The notes under the pieces are model-generated. The model did not search any database, was not told the origin of the DNA, and worked only from the letters and a program-made list of their open reading frames with translations. Source: Rhodoluna sp. (GTDB taxonomy: Bacteria; Actinomycetota; Actinomycetes; Actinomycetales; Microbacteriaceae). Taken from it: DNA of 64,000 nucleotides. The stretch covers positions 186,001 to 250,000 of the forward strand of contig JAHEBZ010000003.1 in assembly GCA_024641985.1 (NCBI GenBank). The letters are read 5' to 3'. The position numbers were made by a program, and so were the translations under genes. This document shows, one piece after another, positions 16,777 to 26,178 of the stretch; within the stretch, counting starts at the first letter, position 1; the number at the start of each line of letters is the position of its first letter.

Positions 16777-18117
16777 ATGGATAAGCAACGTGATTTTGTG
16801 CTTCGCACGATTGAAGAGCGCAATGTGAAATTTATTCGATTGTGGTTCACCGATGTCGCGGGAACTTTGAAGTCGGTTGCAATTGCTCCGGCCGAAGTTG
16901 AAGGGGCCTTTGCCGAAGGTTTGGGTTTCGATGGCTCGGCGATCGAGGGATTGGCTCGAACCTACGAAGCTGACATGTTGGCCCAGCCAGACCCAAGCAC
17001 CTTTCAAATTCTTCCTTGGCGCGGTGAAATCGAACCCACCGCTCGTATGTTCTGCGATATTCAAACTCCCGACGGCCTGCCCGCAGCAGCCGACCCTAGA
17101 AACGTCCTTCGTCGAGCACTCGCAAAGGCTTCTGATCTAGGTTTCTCGTTCTACATCCACCCCGAAATCGAGTTTTACCTATTGAAATCGACTGAACTGG
17201 GCGCCAATGGCGAGCCTGTTCCTGTCGACAAAGCCGGCTACTTCGATAACGTGCCTGGCGGAACAGCCCACGACTTCAGGCGTCGAGCGGTTTCAATGCT
17301 CGAACAACTAGGCATCAGCGTTGAATTTAGCCACCACGAGGGCGGCCCAGGTCAGAATGAGATCGACCTGCGCTATGCCGACGCCCTCACCATGGCCGAC
17401 AACATCATGACTTTCAGGACCGTCATCAAAGAGGTGGCCATCGAACAAGGCGTTTACGCCACTTTCATGCCGAAGCCGTTTACGCAACACCCTGGGTCTG
17501 GCATGCACACCCACATGTCACTCTTCGAGGGCGACACCAATGCCTTCTTCGAGGCTGGATCGCAATATCACTTGTCAAAAACCGCCAAGCACTTCATTGC
17601 TGGCCTCTTGCGTCACGCTCCTGAAATCACCGCTGTTACTAACCAATATGTGAATTCATACAAGCGTTTGTGGGGTGGCGGCGAGGCACCAAGCTTCGTT
17701 TGCTGGGGTCACAACAACCGTTCGGCCTTGATTCGCGTGCCGCTTTACAAGCCCACCAAGGGCCAGAGTTCACGCATCGAATACAGGGCGATCGATTCAG
17801 CCGCAAACCCTTACCTGGCTTATGCACTTCTGCTTTCTGCGGGCCTCAAAGGTATTCAAGAGGAATATCAATTGCCTTCGGAGACCGAAGACAACGTTTG
17901 GTCTTTAACCGACGGTGAGCGCCGCGCAATGGGCATTCAGCCTTTGCCTCAGAGCCTCGACCACGCCATCAGAAAGCTCGAGGAGTCGGAGCTTGCTGCT
18001 GAGACTTTGGGCGAGGAAGTGTTCAGCTATGTGCTCGCTAATAAGCGTCGCGAGTGGAGCGAGTTCCGCGCACAGGTTACGCCATTTGAGCTGAAGCAGA
18101 ACCTAGAGACGCTCTAG
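16777..18117 (+). CDS. glnA2: Glutamine synthetase GlnA2, non-adenylylated type
   Basis: Makes glutamine from glutamate and ammonia. 446 residues, the same length as M. tuberculosis GlnA2. Visible segments: GFDGSAIEG, the metal-binding HPEIEFYLL, GPGQNEIDLRYADAL, the ATP-binding PKPFTQHPGSGMHTHMS, and a glutamate-binding NRSALIRVP. The adenylylation tyrosine region of GlnA1 is here DNVWSLTDGERR, with Trp instead of Tyr, so GlnE in the next gene should not modify it. A strong AGAGAGAGGA ribosome site precedes the ATG. glnE follows 5 bases after the stop. Confidence 0.92.
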   Translation: MDKQRDFVLRTIEERNVKFIRLWFTDVAGTLKSVAIAPAEVEGAFAEGLGFDGSAIEGLARTYEADMLAQPDPSTFQILPWRGEIEPTARMFCDIQTPDGLPAAADPRNVLRRALAKASDLGFSFYIHPEIEFYLLKSTELGANGEPVPVDKAGYFDNVPGGTAHDFRRRAVSMLEQLGISVEFSHHEGGPGQNEIDLRYADALTMADNIMTFRTVIKEVAIEQGVYATFMPKPFTQHPGSGMHTHMSLFEGDTNAFFEAGSQYHLSKTAKHFIAGLLRHAPEITAVTNQYVNSYKRLWGGGEAPSFVCWGHNNRSALIRVPLYKPTKGQSSRIEYRAIDSAANPYLAYALLLSAGLKGIQEEYQLPSETEDNVWSLTDGERRAMGIQPLPQSLDHAIRKLEESELAAETLGEEVFSYVLANKRREWSEFRAQVTPFELKQNLETL

Positions 18118-18122
18118 CCAAC

Positions 18123-21100
18123 GTGGCTTATGCAGATAGGGCATCTGGTTTATCAGAGTTAGCTCGCTTCGGATTCAGCGATCTTTCGCACACGGTGGCC
18201 AAGCTTGACGAATTGGTGGGCAAGGTAGGGGATTCGGGTAGATCTGCGATCGCCTCCCTTGGCCTTTCTGCCGACCCCGACCAGGCTTTGAATTCGCTCT
18301 TATCCCTGGCCGAAGTCGATAGAGCGCGCATCAAATCTCTGTTGAAAAAGCCGGATTCTGCCAATCGACTCTGCCTACTCTTGGGCGCATCATCTGCTTT
18401 AACCGATTTTGTAAGACGACTTCCAGAACAGCTCAAACAATTCGAGCGGCCCTCTAGCTTGTCTACGCCGCAAGAATACGAACAACGCTTGGTTTCGGCT
18501 GTCGAAGCTTGCTTCACTTCTGAGTTTCATAGCGCTGATGCTTGGAATGCTTTGCGCAGAGCCTATCGAACCGAGTTGTTGTCGATCGCAATTTATGATC
18601 TATCTCAAACAGACCCACAGCTAGGTCAACCACTTGTTGCTGCGGCGTTAGCCGACATCGCGGCCGCTGCGCTCGAGGGCGCTATTCAGATTGCCAAGCA
18701 CGAGTTAACGCACAGCACCGAGCACGGCGTATTCACCGCGGATGAAGTTCGAGACACGCGATTTGCGGTTATTGCAATGGGCAAATGCGGGGCGCGTGAG
18801 CTTAATTACATCAGCGACGTAGACGTCATTTTTGTTGCCGATTCTGCTTCGGTGAACCTAGAAAGTCAACGTGCGGTTGAGGTAGCTACAAAAATTGCTA
18901 CGCGAATGATGCGCGCAATCGACGGAACCGCCACAGAACCGATGTTGTGGCAGGTAGATCCGAATTTGCGACCCGAAGGCAAGTCTGGCGCACTGGTGCG
19001 CACTCTTGATTCTCACATTAGTTATTACGACCGCTGGGCCCAAAGCTGGGAGTTCCAGGCTTTGCTAAAGGCCAGGCCCATCGCAGGCGACATAAATCTG
19101 GGTGATGCCTACGTAAGTGCATTGGCGCCAAAAGTCTGGTCATCATCGTCACGCGACAATTTTGTTGAGTCGGTTCAAAAAATGCGTGAGCGAGTGTTGG
19201 AGTTCATTCCGGCGAGTGAGGTCAACTATCAAATCAAGCTCGGACCTGGAGGCCTACGCGACATCGAATTTACCGTGCAACTGTTGCAACTCGTTCACGG
19301 CCGAATGGATGAAAGTGTTCGACAAAGGGACACGATTGGCGCTATCGAGGCTTTAGCGAATGCTGGCTATGTCAGCCGAACAGATGCTTCGAAATTTGCA
19401 AAACATTACCGTTTTTTGAGGCTTATCGAGCATCGCATCCAGATGTCTGACATGCGCCGAACGCATCTAATGCCGACTTCCGCCTCTAGAGTTAGGGCAA
19501 TCGCTCGCTCGCTCAACCTAAAGTGGTCAGACGAAGCGCTTTTGGCGGCTTGGGATGCAGTCAAAATAGAGGTGCGATCACTACACCAACAACTGTTTTA
19601 TCGGCCGCTGCTTGCCGCAGTTTCAAAAATCGACGATACGAATCTCGAACTCACTTCGAACCAAGTTGCCGACCGTCTCAGAGCAGTCGGTTTCGTCGAC
19701 GCTAAGGGTGCGGTCGGGCACATTAATGCGCTCACCAGCGGCTTGTCGCGGCGCGCAGCCATCCAGAAGCAATTGCTGCCAGTTTTATTGCAGTGGTTCG
19801 CAGAGGGCAGCGACCCCGATGCCGCCTTGCTGGCATTCAGAAGGCTGAGCGAAGATCTGGGCGAGTCGCCTTGGTACCTTAGGATGCTGCGCGACTCTAG
19901 CGGAGCTGCACAAAGAATGACTCAGGTGTTGTCGAACAGCCGCTTGGCAACGAGCCTTTTCGAAAAAATTCCAGAGGCTGCGGCTTGGTTCGAGCGATCC
20001 GAAGACTTGACTCCAATTTCAGCTCAGGAGTTGTCTGCTGAGTTCGACGCAATACTTTCACGTCACGATTCAATCGATAGCGTTTCAGCCAGTTTCAAGG
20101 CAATCAGACGCCGAGAAACCCTGCGCCTTGCCATCGGTGCTGTTTTGGGCGATTTGAACATCGATCAGATTTCGAAGGGTCTCAGCGAAATCGCGGCTTG
20201 TTATTTAAGGGCCACACTTGATGCCGTTCAAGACATCGGCGGATCAGAATTATCACCGATACCTGTGCGCGAAGTTCTTGACCTTTCGATTATTGCAATG
20301 GGCCGCTTTGGTGGCGAAGAGTTGGGTTTTGGTTCTGACGCCGATGTGATGTTTGTCTACCGCACGATGGCAGGGATTGAGAATGACCTTGCTCAAAAGG
20401 TGGCCGAGCGAGTTATCTCAGAAATCCAACGTTTGACCCACGATCACCTTCTCGAATTCGAGTTAGATCTTGATTTGCGACCCGAGGGCAAGAATGGCCC
20501 GGTGGCTAGGTCGATTGAGTCATATGAAGCCTATTACCAACGTTGGGCCGACACCTGGGAGGCTCAAGCTTTAGTTCGCGCTAAGCCAATTGCCGGAAGC
20601 TCGGCCTTGCAGCAGGCATTTATTGAAATTATCAATCGATACCGCTATCCCGAGACCTTCTCAGAGGCAGCAATTGTTGAGATTCGGAAAATAAAAGCGA
20701 GGGTCGAAACCGAACGTTTGCCGCAAGGAGCTGACCCACGTCGCCATCTTAAACTTGGTCGTGGTTCGCTAAGTGACGTTGAGTGGCTGGTTCAAATTAT
20801 GCAACTCAAATACGGGCAGGCGCATCCAGAAATTCGAAGTCCGAGAACACTTGAATCTCTGAACGCCTGCGTGAGTGCGGGCTTGATAGCAGAACATGAT
20901 GCTCGCGTTTTGTCAGAGGCATGGCTCCTGGCTTCGCGAGTGCGTTCGGCAAATGTTTTATGGGCAAACAAGAAATCTGATCTCTTACCAACCGATAGAA
21001 AACAGCTCGACGGACTTGCTCGAATACTCGAATACGACGCGGGTTCGGCCACCATGCTCGAGCAAGATTACCTTTCTTATACTCGCCGAGCACGCATAGT

Positions 21101-21131
21101 CTTTGAGCGGCTCTTTTACGAAGCCACATAA
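18123..21131 (+). CDS. glnE: Bifunctional glutamine synthetase adenylyltransferase/deadenylase
   Basis: Adds AMP to, and removes it from, the regulatory tyrosine of GlnA1, setting ammonia assimilation to nitrogen supply. The 1002-residue length and two duplicated nucleotidyltransferase domains fit: MGKCGARELNYISDVDVIFV in the N-terminal half and MGRFGGEELGFGSDADVMFV in the C-terminal half, each with paired Asp. Each is followed by LRPEGKSG / LRPEGKNG and a helical PII-uridylyl-like region. The start is GTG at 18123 in the glnA2 operon. Its target glnA1 is convergent just downstream. No PII or GlnD gene lies in this window. Confidence 0.96.
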   Translation: MAYADRASGLSELARFGFSDLSHTVAKLDELVGKVGDSGRSAIASLGLSADPDQALNSLLSLAEVDRARIKSLLKKPDSANRLCLLLGASSALTDFVRRLPEQLKQFERPSSLSTPQEYEQRLVSAVEACFTSEFHSADAWNALRRAYRTELLSIAIYDLSQTDPQLGQPLVAAALADIAAAALEGAIQIAKHELTHSTEHGVFTADEVRDTRFAVIAMGKCGARELNYISDVDVIFVADSASVNLESQRAVEVATKIATRMMRAIDGTATEPMLWQVDPNLRPEGKSGALVRTLDSHISYYDRWAQSWEFQALLKARPIAGDINLGDAYVSALAPKVWSSSSRDNFVESVQKMRERVLEFIPASEVNYQIKLGPGGLRDIEFTVQLLQLVHGRMDESVRQRDTIGAIEALANAGYVSRTDASKFAKHYRFLRLIEHRIQMSDMRRTHLMPTSASRVRAIARSLNLKWSDEALLAAWDAVKIEVRSLHQQLFYRPLLAAVSKIDDTNLELTSNQVADRLRAVGFVDAKGAVGHINALTSGLSRRAAIQKQLLPVLLQWFAEGSDPDAALLAFRRLSEDLGESPWYLRMLRDSSGAAQRMTQVLSNSRLATSLFEKIPEAAAWFERSEDLTPISAQELSAEFDAILSRHDSIDSVSASFKAIRRRETLRLAIGAVLGDLNIDQISKGLSEIAACYLRATLDAVQDIGGSELSPIPVREVLDLSIIAMGRFGGEELGFGSDADVMFVYRTMAGIENDLAQKVAERVISEIQRLTHDHLLEFELDLDLRPEGKNGPVARSIESYEAYYQRWADTWEAQALVRAKPIAGSSALQQAFIEIINRYRYPETFSEAAIVEIRKIKARVETERLPQGADPRRHLKLGRGSLSDVEWLVQIMQLKYGQAHPEIRSPRTLESLNACVSAGLIAEHDARVLSEAWLLASRVRSANVLWANKKSDLLPTDRKQLDGLARILEYDAGSATMLEQDYLSYTRRARIVFERLFYEAT

Positions 21132-21167
21132 AAAAAATCCTCCCGGTTTCCCGGGAGGATTTTTTTT
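21131..21167. terminator. Bidirectional terminator between glnE and glnA1
   Basis: A near-perfect symmetric hairpin: seven A, then ATCCTCCCGG-type stem, loop TTTC, the complementary arm CCGGGAGGAT, then seven T. The flanking A and T tracts give a U run in either direction, so it can serve both convergent genes. Confidence 0.95.
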
Positions 21168-21174
21168 GGTCAGA

Positions 21175-22617
21175 TTAGCAACCGAAGTACAACTGGAACT
21201 CGTATGGGTGTGGACGTAGAGCGATTGGCTGAATCTCGTGCACGCGCTTGTAGTCGATCCAGGTTTCGATGAGGTCCTTGGTGAACACGCCGCCTTCAAG
21301 AAGGTAGTCGTGGTCTGCCTCGAGAGCCTTAAGAACATCCTCAAGGTTGCCAGGCACCTGCGGGATAAGCTTTGCCTCTTCGGCTGGAAGCTCGTAAAGG
21401 TCCTTGTCAACGGGAGCGTGTGGCTCGACGCGGTTCTTGATGCCGTCGAGACCGGCCATCAGCATAGCTGCGAACGCTAGGTAGGGGTTCGATGATGCGT
21501 CAGGCGCGCGGAACTCAATGCGCTTGGCCTTAGGGTTGGTTCCGGTCATCGGGATGCGAATCGCAGCCGAACGGTTTCCGGCAGAGTAAACAAGGTTTAC
21601 TGGTGCTTCGAAACCAGGAACTAGACGGTGGTAGCTGTTCACGGTTGGGTTGGTGAACGCAAGAAGTGATGGAGCGTGCTTCAAAATACCACCGATGTAC
21701 CAGCGAGCTAGGTCAGACAGACCGCCGTAGCCAGCCTCGTCATAGAACAATGGCTTGCCCTCTTTCCAGAGCGACATGTGAACGTGCATTCCAGAACCGT
21801 TGTCGCCAAAAAGTGGCTTAGGCATGAAGGTTGCGGTTTTGCCCCAACGTTCTGCAACGTTCTTGACGATGTACTTGAACTTCAAGATGTCGTCTGCAGA
21901 GCTAAGTAGAGTGTCGAACTTGTAGTTGATCTCGCCCTGGCCAGCAGTGCCAACCTCGTGGTGGCTTCGCTCTACCTCTAGACCGACAGCCAAAAGCTCT
22001 GCAACGATGTCGTCGCGCATGTCGGCGTGCTTGTCTACTGGGGTAACCGGAAAGTAGCCACCCTTGTAAGGTGTCTTGTTTGCCAAGTTGCCGCCGGCCT
22101 CTTCGCGGCCCGAGTTCCAGGCTGCTTCGTCTGAGTCGATGAAGTGCATTGAGCTGTTGTTGTTGTATTCGTAGCGAACGTCATCAAAGATGAAGAATTC
22201 AGCCTCAGGCGCGAAAAATGCGGTGTCGGCGATGCCGGTGCTTGCTAGGTAGTTTTGAGCCTTGCGAGCGGTCTGACGTGGGTCGCGACCATAGATTTCG
22301 CCGTTGCGAGGGTTGTAGATGTCGAAAATCATTACTAGCGTGCCGCGTGAACGGAAGGCGTCTACGTAAGCGGTGGTTACGTCAGGAATCAGCTGCATGT
22401 CTGACTCGTGAATCGATGCAAAACCACGAATTGACGAACCGTCGAAAAGTTGACCATCAATGAAGAACTGCTCATCGATTTGGTTGATTGGAAGGTTGAA
22501 GTGCTGTTGCACGCCAGGAAGATCGGTGAATCGAACATCTAGGAATTCGATGCCGTTTTCCGGGTTCCTGATGAAAGCAAGAACGTCGGCGGCGTCTTTG
22601 AACTTGAGCTTAGCCAT
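21175..22617 (-). CDS. glnA1: Glutamine synthetase GlnA1, adenylylated type
   Basis: Principal glutamine synthetase, a dodecamer of 480-residue subunits. Segments include [10 protein letters not shown], the metal-site [37 protein letters not shown] and NRSAAIRIP. The adenylylation site is Tyr408 in [11 protein letters not shown], the target of GlnE encoded next door. The ATG at 22617 has a GAAGGGAAA ribosome site. A TAGACT hexamer about 55 bases upstream (minus strand, 22677-22672) may be the promoter, leaving room for nitrogen regulation in the leader, but no convincing GlnR or AmtR box was seen. Confidence 0.96.
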   Translation of the reverse strand: MAKLKFKDAADVLAFIRNPENGIEFLDVRFTDLPGVQQHFNLPINQIDEQFFIDGQLFDGSSIRGFASIHESDMQLIPDVTTAYVDAFRSRGTLVMIFDIYNPRNGEIYGRDPRQTARKAQNYLASTGIADTAFFAPEAEFFIFDDVRYEYNNNSSMHFIDSDEAAWNSGREEAGGNLANKTPYKGGYFPVTPVDKHADMRDDIVAELLAVGLEVERSHHEVGTAGQGEINYKFDTLLSSADDILKFKYIVKNVAERWGKTATFMPKPLFGDNGSGMHVHMSLWKEGKPLFYDEAGYGGLSDLARWYIGGILKHAPSLLAFTNPTVNSYHRLVPGFEAPVNLVYSAGNRSAAIRIPMTGTNPKAKRIEFRAPDASSNPYLAFAAMLMAGLDGIKNRVEPHAPVDKDLYELPAEEAKLIPQVPGNLEDVLKALEADHDYLLEGGVFTKDLIETWIDYKRVHEIQPIALRPHPYEFQLYFGC

Positions 22618-22739
22618 AGGGTGGTTTCCCTTCGAATTGTAATGAGGACTGGCACATCGTTAGGCCGTCTGTAATAGTCTATCTAGCCAGCAAGGACTTG
22701 CCTGCGAGTAAATGTTTCGTGGATGTAAAAAGTTTCAAA

Positions 22740-22745
22740 TAGGCT
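22740..22745 (+). promoter_or_regulatory. Candidate -10 element, leaderless RDD gene
   Basis: TAGGCT exactly six bases before the ATG at 22752, with no ribosome site. Confidence 0.55.
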
Positions 22746-22751
22746 GAATGA

Positions 22752-23147
22752 ATGACAGATTCGCAACGTTGGGCAGGGGAGCGACTCGGGCTGCCAGAGA
22801 AGTCTTCAGGTAGCTTAGGTAAAATGGGTAGGCGCGTATCGGCTCTACTGATTGATTGGTCGGCAGCGCTGCTTGTCTCATACGCGTTTTTCAGTGCAGA
22901 CAACACCGCAACGCTGGCAATTTTTGCCCTGCAATCAGCGATCTTGACAGCACTCACCGGTTCTACCTTCGGTCATCGACTCGTGGGGCTGAAGTTAGTA
23001 AGACTCGATGGAGTGCCTGTCATCGGTTTTGCCAAAGCAATGGTGCGTGTGGGCTTGATTCTCCTGGTGCTACCCGCAGTTATCTGGGATAACGACAATC
23101 GAGGGCTTCACGACAAAGCTGCTGGCACCGTTTTAGTGCGCAGATAA
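22752..23147 (+). CDS. RDD family membrane protein
   Basis: A 131-residue inner-membrane protein with three hydrophobic segments (about residues 36-52, 57-75 and 93-112). It carries the RDD-type hallmark RRVSALLIDW at the first helix and the terminal DNDNRGLHDKAAGTVLV motif. The molecular role is unproven; some RDD proteins act as Na+/H+ antiporters. The same small gene sits beside glnA1 in M. tuberculosis (Rv2219A). Confidence 0.9.
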   Translation: MTDSQRWAGERLGLPEKSSGSLGKMGRRVSALLIDWSAALLVSYAFFSADNTATLAIFALQSAILTALTGSTFGHRLVGLKLVRLDGVPVIGFAKAMVRVGLILLVLPAVIWDNDNRGLHDKAAGTVLVRR

Positions 23148-23170
23148 CCCGGCTTGTGCGTATCTTGCGA

Positions 23171-23869
23171 TTATTTGCGTGAAGCTCGTACTCGGTTGGG
23201 ATCAATTCCCTTTGGAATTGGCATTCCGCCGGCTATAGCAGCTAGGCGCTTGTCTACCGCGGCGATTTCATTGCGGCTGAGCACCCTTTTCATTTTGTAA
23301 AGGCTCGATGCCAATTTGTGCAGCGGAACGCTTTCCTTGTCTCCTGTTACATACAAGAAGCTCACTGGCACGCCGGGTGTAATTCTCTGAACCTTGCGAC
23401 GTTCTTCCTCGAGCATCGCCTGAACCTTGGTTCGACTTCCCTCGCCAACTAGAACAATGCCACCAGGGCCAAGAGCACGCCAGACGGCATCCTTGGTTCT
23501 TGGGCTTATTGCTACAGGCATATCTGCGGCTCGCCAGTTGCGTCGAAGAGATGAACCTAACACGGCACCGGCAGCGCCTGCCTGACCAGCAATTTGTGAA
23601 TATGCGGCTCGTTCAGCTCGGCGGCTCATTACTACCATGGCAGCCAACAGGCCAGCAAGAACACCAGTGACAATGTATGCGACCGATGTAAAAACGTTGC
23701 CGGCAGAGAAAAAGATTGATGCCAAAAGGCCGGCTAGCACGCCGGCTGCCAGTGCTAACAATGACCACCAGAGTGCAGTTTGATCGGCCTTGATAGTCAT
23801 TCGGTAAACCGAAATTAGTTGTGCCATGCGACCCGGGGTCTTAGCTGTTTTGTTGGTTGATTTTGCCAT
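23171..23869 (-). CDS. DUF4191 membrane protein
   Basis: A 232-residue protein with a Lys-rich N-terminus, two closely spaced transmembrane segments (about residues 34-80) and a cytoplasmic C-terminal domain ending in basic residues. This matches the actinobacterial DUF4191 family, Rv2219 in M. tuberculosis, which always lies beside lipA. Function is unknown; the linkage to lipoate genes is conserved but unexplained. The ATG at 23869 lies exactly six bases after TAGGCT on the minus strand with no ribosome site, so it is probably transcribed on its own leaderless mRNA although it follows lipA. Confidence 0.9.
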   Translation of the reverse strand: MAKSTNKTAKTPGRMAQLISVYRMTIKADQTALWWSLLALAAGVLAGLLASIFFSAGNVFTSVAYIVTGVLAGLLAAMVVMSRRAERAAYSQIAGQAGAAGAVLGSSLRRNWRAADMPVAISPRTKDAVWRALGPGGIVLVGEGSRTKVQAMLEEERRKVQRITPGVPVSFLYVTGDKESVPLHKLASSLYKMKRVLSRNEIAAVDKRLAAIAGGMPIPKGIDPNRVRASRK

Positions 23870-23890
23870 TTGATAAGCCTATTGGTTTAG

Positions 23891-24892
23891 TTAGTGAACA
23901 GCCTGACCGAAACCGGCCTTTTCTGCTGCGTCGGCTAGATGCATGAGGTGTTCTGGAACGATTCGTCCTTTTTTCTTCATAGACTGGGCCCAAAGGCGGC
24001 CAGCCCTGTAAGAGCTACGCACCAATGGGCCGCTCAGAACACCGAGGAAACCTATCTCCTCGGCTTCTTCGGCCATTTCGGCAAACTCGAGTGGCTTGAC
24101 CCAGCGCGAAACTGGATGGTGCTTTGGGGTAGGTCGAAGATATTGGGTGATGGTGATGATATCGGTGCCTGCATCAAAGAGATGCTGCAAAGCGGCTGAA
24201 ATTTCCTCGCGAGTTTCACCCATACCGAGGATTAGATTCGATTTAGTTACTAGACCGGCGTCTCTAGCCTGAGTAATTACATCTAGCGACCGGTCATACG
24301 CGAATGCCGGGCGAATCTCTTTGAAGATTCTTGGCACGGTTTCTACGTTGTGGGCGAAAACCTCGGGAGCTGCGTCGAATACTTTTTTGAGTAAATCGGG
24401 ATTTCCAGAAAAATCGGGTACCAAAATTTCAACGCCAGTTCCTGGAGATTTGCGATGTATCTGGCGAATTGTCTCGGCGTAAAGCCAAGCACCTTCATCG
24501 GGCAGGTCATCACGAGCCACTCCGGTTACGGTTGCGTATCGCAGTTGCATGCTTCGCACAGAGTTGCCAACGCGCCTAGCCTCGTCGGGGTCAAAGGCGG
24601 CAGGTTTGCCTGTATCAATCTGGCAAAAGTCGCAGCGCCTGGTGCACTGAGATCCACCGATTAGGAAAGTGGCTTCACGATCTTCCCAGCATTCGAAAAT
24701 GTTTGGGCAACCGGCTTCTTGGCAAACAGTGTGTAGACCCTCTTGCTTAACCAGCGTTTGCAACGCTTGATATTCTGGCCCCATGTTAGCCCTGGTCTTG
24801 ATCCATTCTGGCTTTTTTTCGATGGGTACAGCGCTGTTTCTTGCCTCGATGCGCAGCAGTTTGCGTTCCGGTTTTATCGATGAATCGCTCAA
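23891..24892 (-). CDS. lipA: Lipoyl synthase
   Basis: Radical-SAM enzyme that inserts two sulfurs into the octanoyl chain bound to E2 lipoyl domains. The auxiliary cluster cysteines are in [13 protein letters not shown], the radical-SAM cluster in CTRRCDFC, and the C-terminal [12 protein letters not shown] supplies the family serine ligand. TTG 24892 is chosen because it overlaps the lipB stop as TTGA, giving translational coupling; the frame runs on to 24970 but only inside lipB and without family similarity. 333 residues. Its substrate, the lipoyl domain of E2, is encoded at 26179-27528. Confidence 0.94.
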   Translation of the reverse strand: MSDSSIKPERKLLRIEARNSAVPIEKKPEWIKTRANMGPEYQALQTLVKQEGLHTVCQEAGCPNIFECWEDREATFLIGGSQCTRRCDFCQIDTGKPAAFDPDEARRVGNSVRSMQLRYATVTGVARDDLPDEGAWLYAETIRQIHRKSPGTGVEILVPDFSGNPDLLKKVFDAAPEVFAHNVETVPRIFKEIRPAFAYDRSLDVITQARDAGLVTKSNLILGMGETREEISAALQHLFDAGTDIITITQYLRPTPKHHPVSRWVKPLEFAEMAEEAEEIGFLGVLSGPLVRSSYRAGRLWAQSMKKKGRIVPEHLMHLADAAEKAGFGQAVH

Positions 24893-25524
24893 ATCGATAC
24901 CTTGCCAATCTCTTTCAAGTGTTTCTTGATAACTTCTGCAGCCATTTCGGTTGTTACCGCATTCCCGCAAAGTTCAGAAATAGTCGATGTTTTAGCGTCG
25001 CTAATGCCACAGGCAATGATTGCCTCATATGCGTCTAGCGAATTATTGCAGTTCAAGGCAAATCCGTGCATTGTGGTGTGCTCGGCAACTCGAATGCCAA
25101 TCGCAGCAATCTTCACGTAGGCTCCGCTGTGCATTACCCACACACCCGATCTGCCTTCGACGCGTTCGCCAATAATTCCAAACTCTGCAACGCTATCTAT
25201 CAACACCTGCTCGAGCCAGCGCACATAACCAACCACATCGATTGGGCGCGGAAGTTGCATGATCGGGTAGCCAACTAGCTGACCCGGTCCGTGCCAAGTA
25301 ATTTTGCCGCCGCGGTCAACCTCGATAACTTCGGTGCCGTCGTCCGGGTATTCCTCATCTTCTGAGCGCTTTCCGGCGGTATAAACGGCAGCATGTTCCA
25401 ACAGAATTACAGTGTCGGGGCGGGTGCCGGCAACCACATCCGCGTGAATGCGACGTTGAAGTTCCCAACCTTCTAGGTATGGGATAAAAATGGGGTCTAG
25501 CCCCGCCTCAAGAAACTCTGGCAC
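24889..25524 (-). CDS. lipB: Lipoyl(octanoyl) transferase
   Basis: Transfers octanoate from ACP to lipoyl domains, the step before LipA. The conserved segments are [35 protein letters not shown], the nucleophile region with Cys in [20 protein letters not shown], and GRSGVWV. 211 residues. The start is GTG 25524, exactly six bases after TAGACT on the minus strand with no ribosome site (leaderless). lipA is translationally coupled downstream. Confidence 0.94.
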   Translation of the reverse strand: MPEFLEAGLDPIFIPYLEGWELQRRIHADVVAGTRPDTVILLEHAAVYTAGKRSEDEEYPDDGTEVIEVDRGGKITWHGPGQLVGYPIMQLPRPIDVVGYVRWLEQVLIDSVAEFGIIGERVEGRSGVWVMHSGAYVKIAAIGIRVAEHTTMHGFALNCNNSLDAYEAIIACGISDAKTSTISELCGNAVTTEMAAEVIKKHLKEIGKVSI

Positions 25525-25530
25525 CCTGCA

Positions 25531-25536
25531 AGTCTA
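25531..25536 (-). promoter_or_regulatory. Candidate -10 element of the lipB-lipA operon
   Basis: TAGACT on the minus strand with a six-base gap to the lipB GTG; TTGTCA lies a short distance further upstream. Confidence 0.55.
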
Positions 25537-25626
25537 AGTTGTTGTCAACAGGTGCAAATCAAGTTGGTTCTTCACAGATAGCTCGTTTATCGGCTTGCGG
25601 TTGATGTTGCAGACGATGCTAAGATC

Positions 25627-26157
25627 ATGGCGTCGCGCAACCTGAAAATTAATCGACTTTGCACGAACGTGTTGAGAATAGCTGAAGACCATCCGCATCT
25701 GGTCTTGTTAGTCGAAAGTTCTTCGCGAAGAACCCTATTGCGCCAAGCAGAGCCAAGCGCTAAACAAAAGCGCGGAGTTAACCCTGCAACTCCGAAATAC
25801 AGGCGCTTTGTAGTTGCTGGTATTGGTGCGCTGGCGCTTGGGCTCGTTTTGTTTATGCCCATTCAGAAGCCGAGTGCGCGCGCTCCATCTGCTGGCTCAA
25901 TATCGCGGTCGCAGAGGGCCGAGGTGGCCGCACTACCAGACACAGCAGGTTTAGCCGACGTCAGCCTTTACGCTTGTACCTCCGTTGAACCAACTGATGC
26001 GCAGATTGCAAATGGGGGTGTCTCGTGGAAGATCTTAGGAGGAGTTCGCAATGGCAAATTCATCAAGCAATGCGCTGACTTCGCAGAAATCTGGGTTATT
26101 ACACAGGCGTTGCAAGACAATCTCTGGGTAACGCAAAGGGCGGTCAAGTTGCCTTGA
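25627..26157 (+). CDS. Unrecognised single-pass membrane protein
   Basis: I do not recognise this 176-residue protein. It has a basic N-terminal region of about 60 residues, one transmembrane segment (about 61-79, FVVAGIGALALGLVLFMPI), a Ser/Ala/Pro-rich linker and a C-terminal domain with Cys117 and Cys149 that should lie outside the cell and could form a disulfide. The last part contains VSWKILGGVRNGKF and IWVITQALQDNLWV. No ribosome site or clear promoter fits ATG 25627, so the start is uncertain. Its stop codon lies within a terminator hairpin. Confidence 0.6.
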   Translation: MASRNLKINRLCTNVLRIAEDHPHLVLLVESSSRRTLLRQAEPSAKQKRGVNPATPKYRRFVVAGIGALALGLVLFMPIQKPSARAPSAGSISRSQRAEVAALPDTAGLADVSLYACTSVEPTDAQIANGGVSWKILGGVRNGKFIKQCADFAEIWVITQALQDNLWVTQRAVKLP

Positions 26158-26166
26158 CCGCCCTTT
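26135..26166. terminator. Hairpin between the membrane-protein gene and the E2 gene
   Basis: A perfect 14-bp stem AAAGGGCGGTCAAG / CTTGACCGCCCTTT with loop TTGC. It overlaps the stop codon of the plus-strand gene and follows the E2 gene on the minus strand. The T tracts are short, so termination may be partial. Confidence 0.75.
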
Positions 26167-26178
26167 GAATTCTAAATT

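Noticed and set aside
16738-17064. A 107-residue N-terminal extension of nadE
   Set aside because: It is antisense to glnA2, has no NAD synthetase similarity, and the family starts near MPQLRLALAQ; a -10 hexamer stands just before ATG 16737.
24893-24970. Longer lipA start inside lipB
   Set aside because: The extra residues are an out-of-frame reading of lipB and the TTGA overlap at 24889-24892 gives a normal coupled start.
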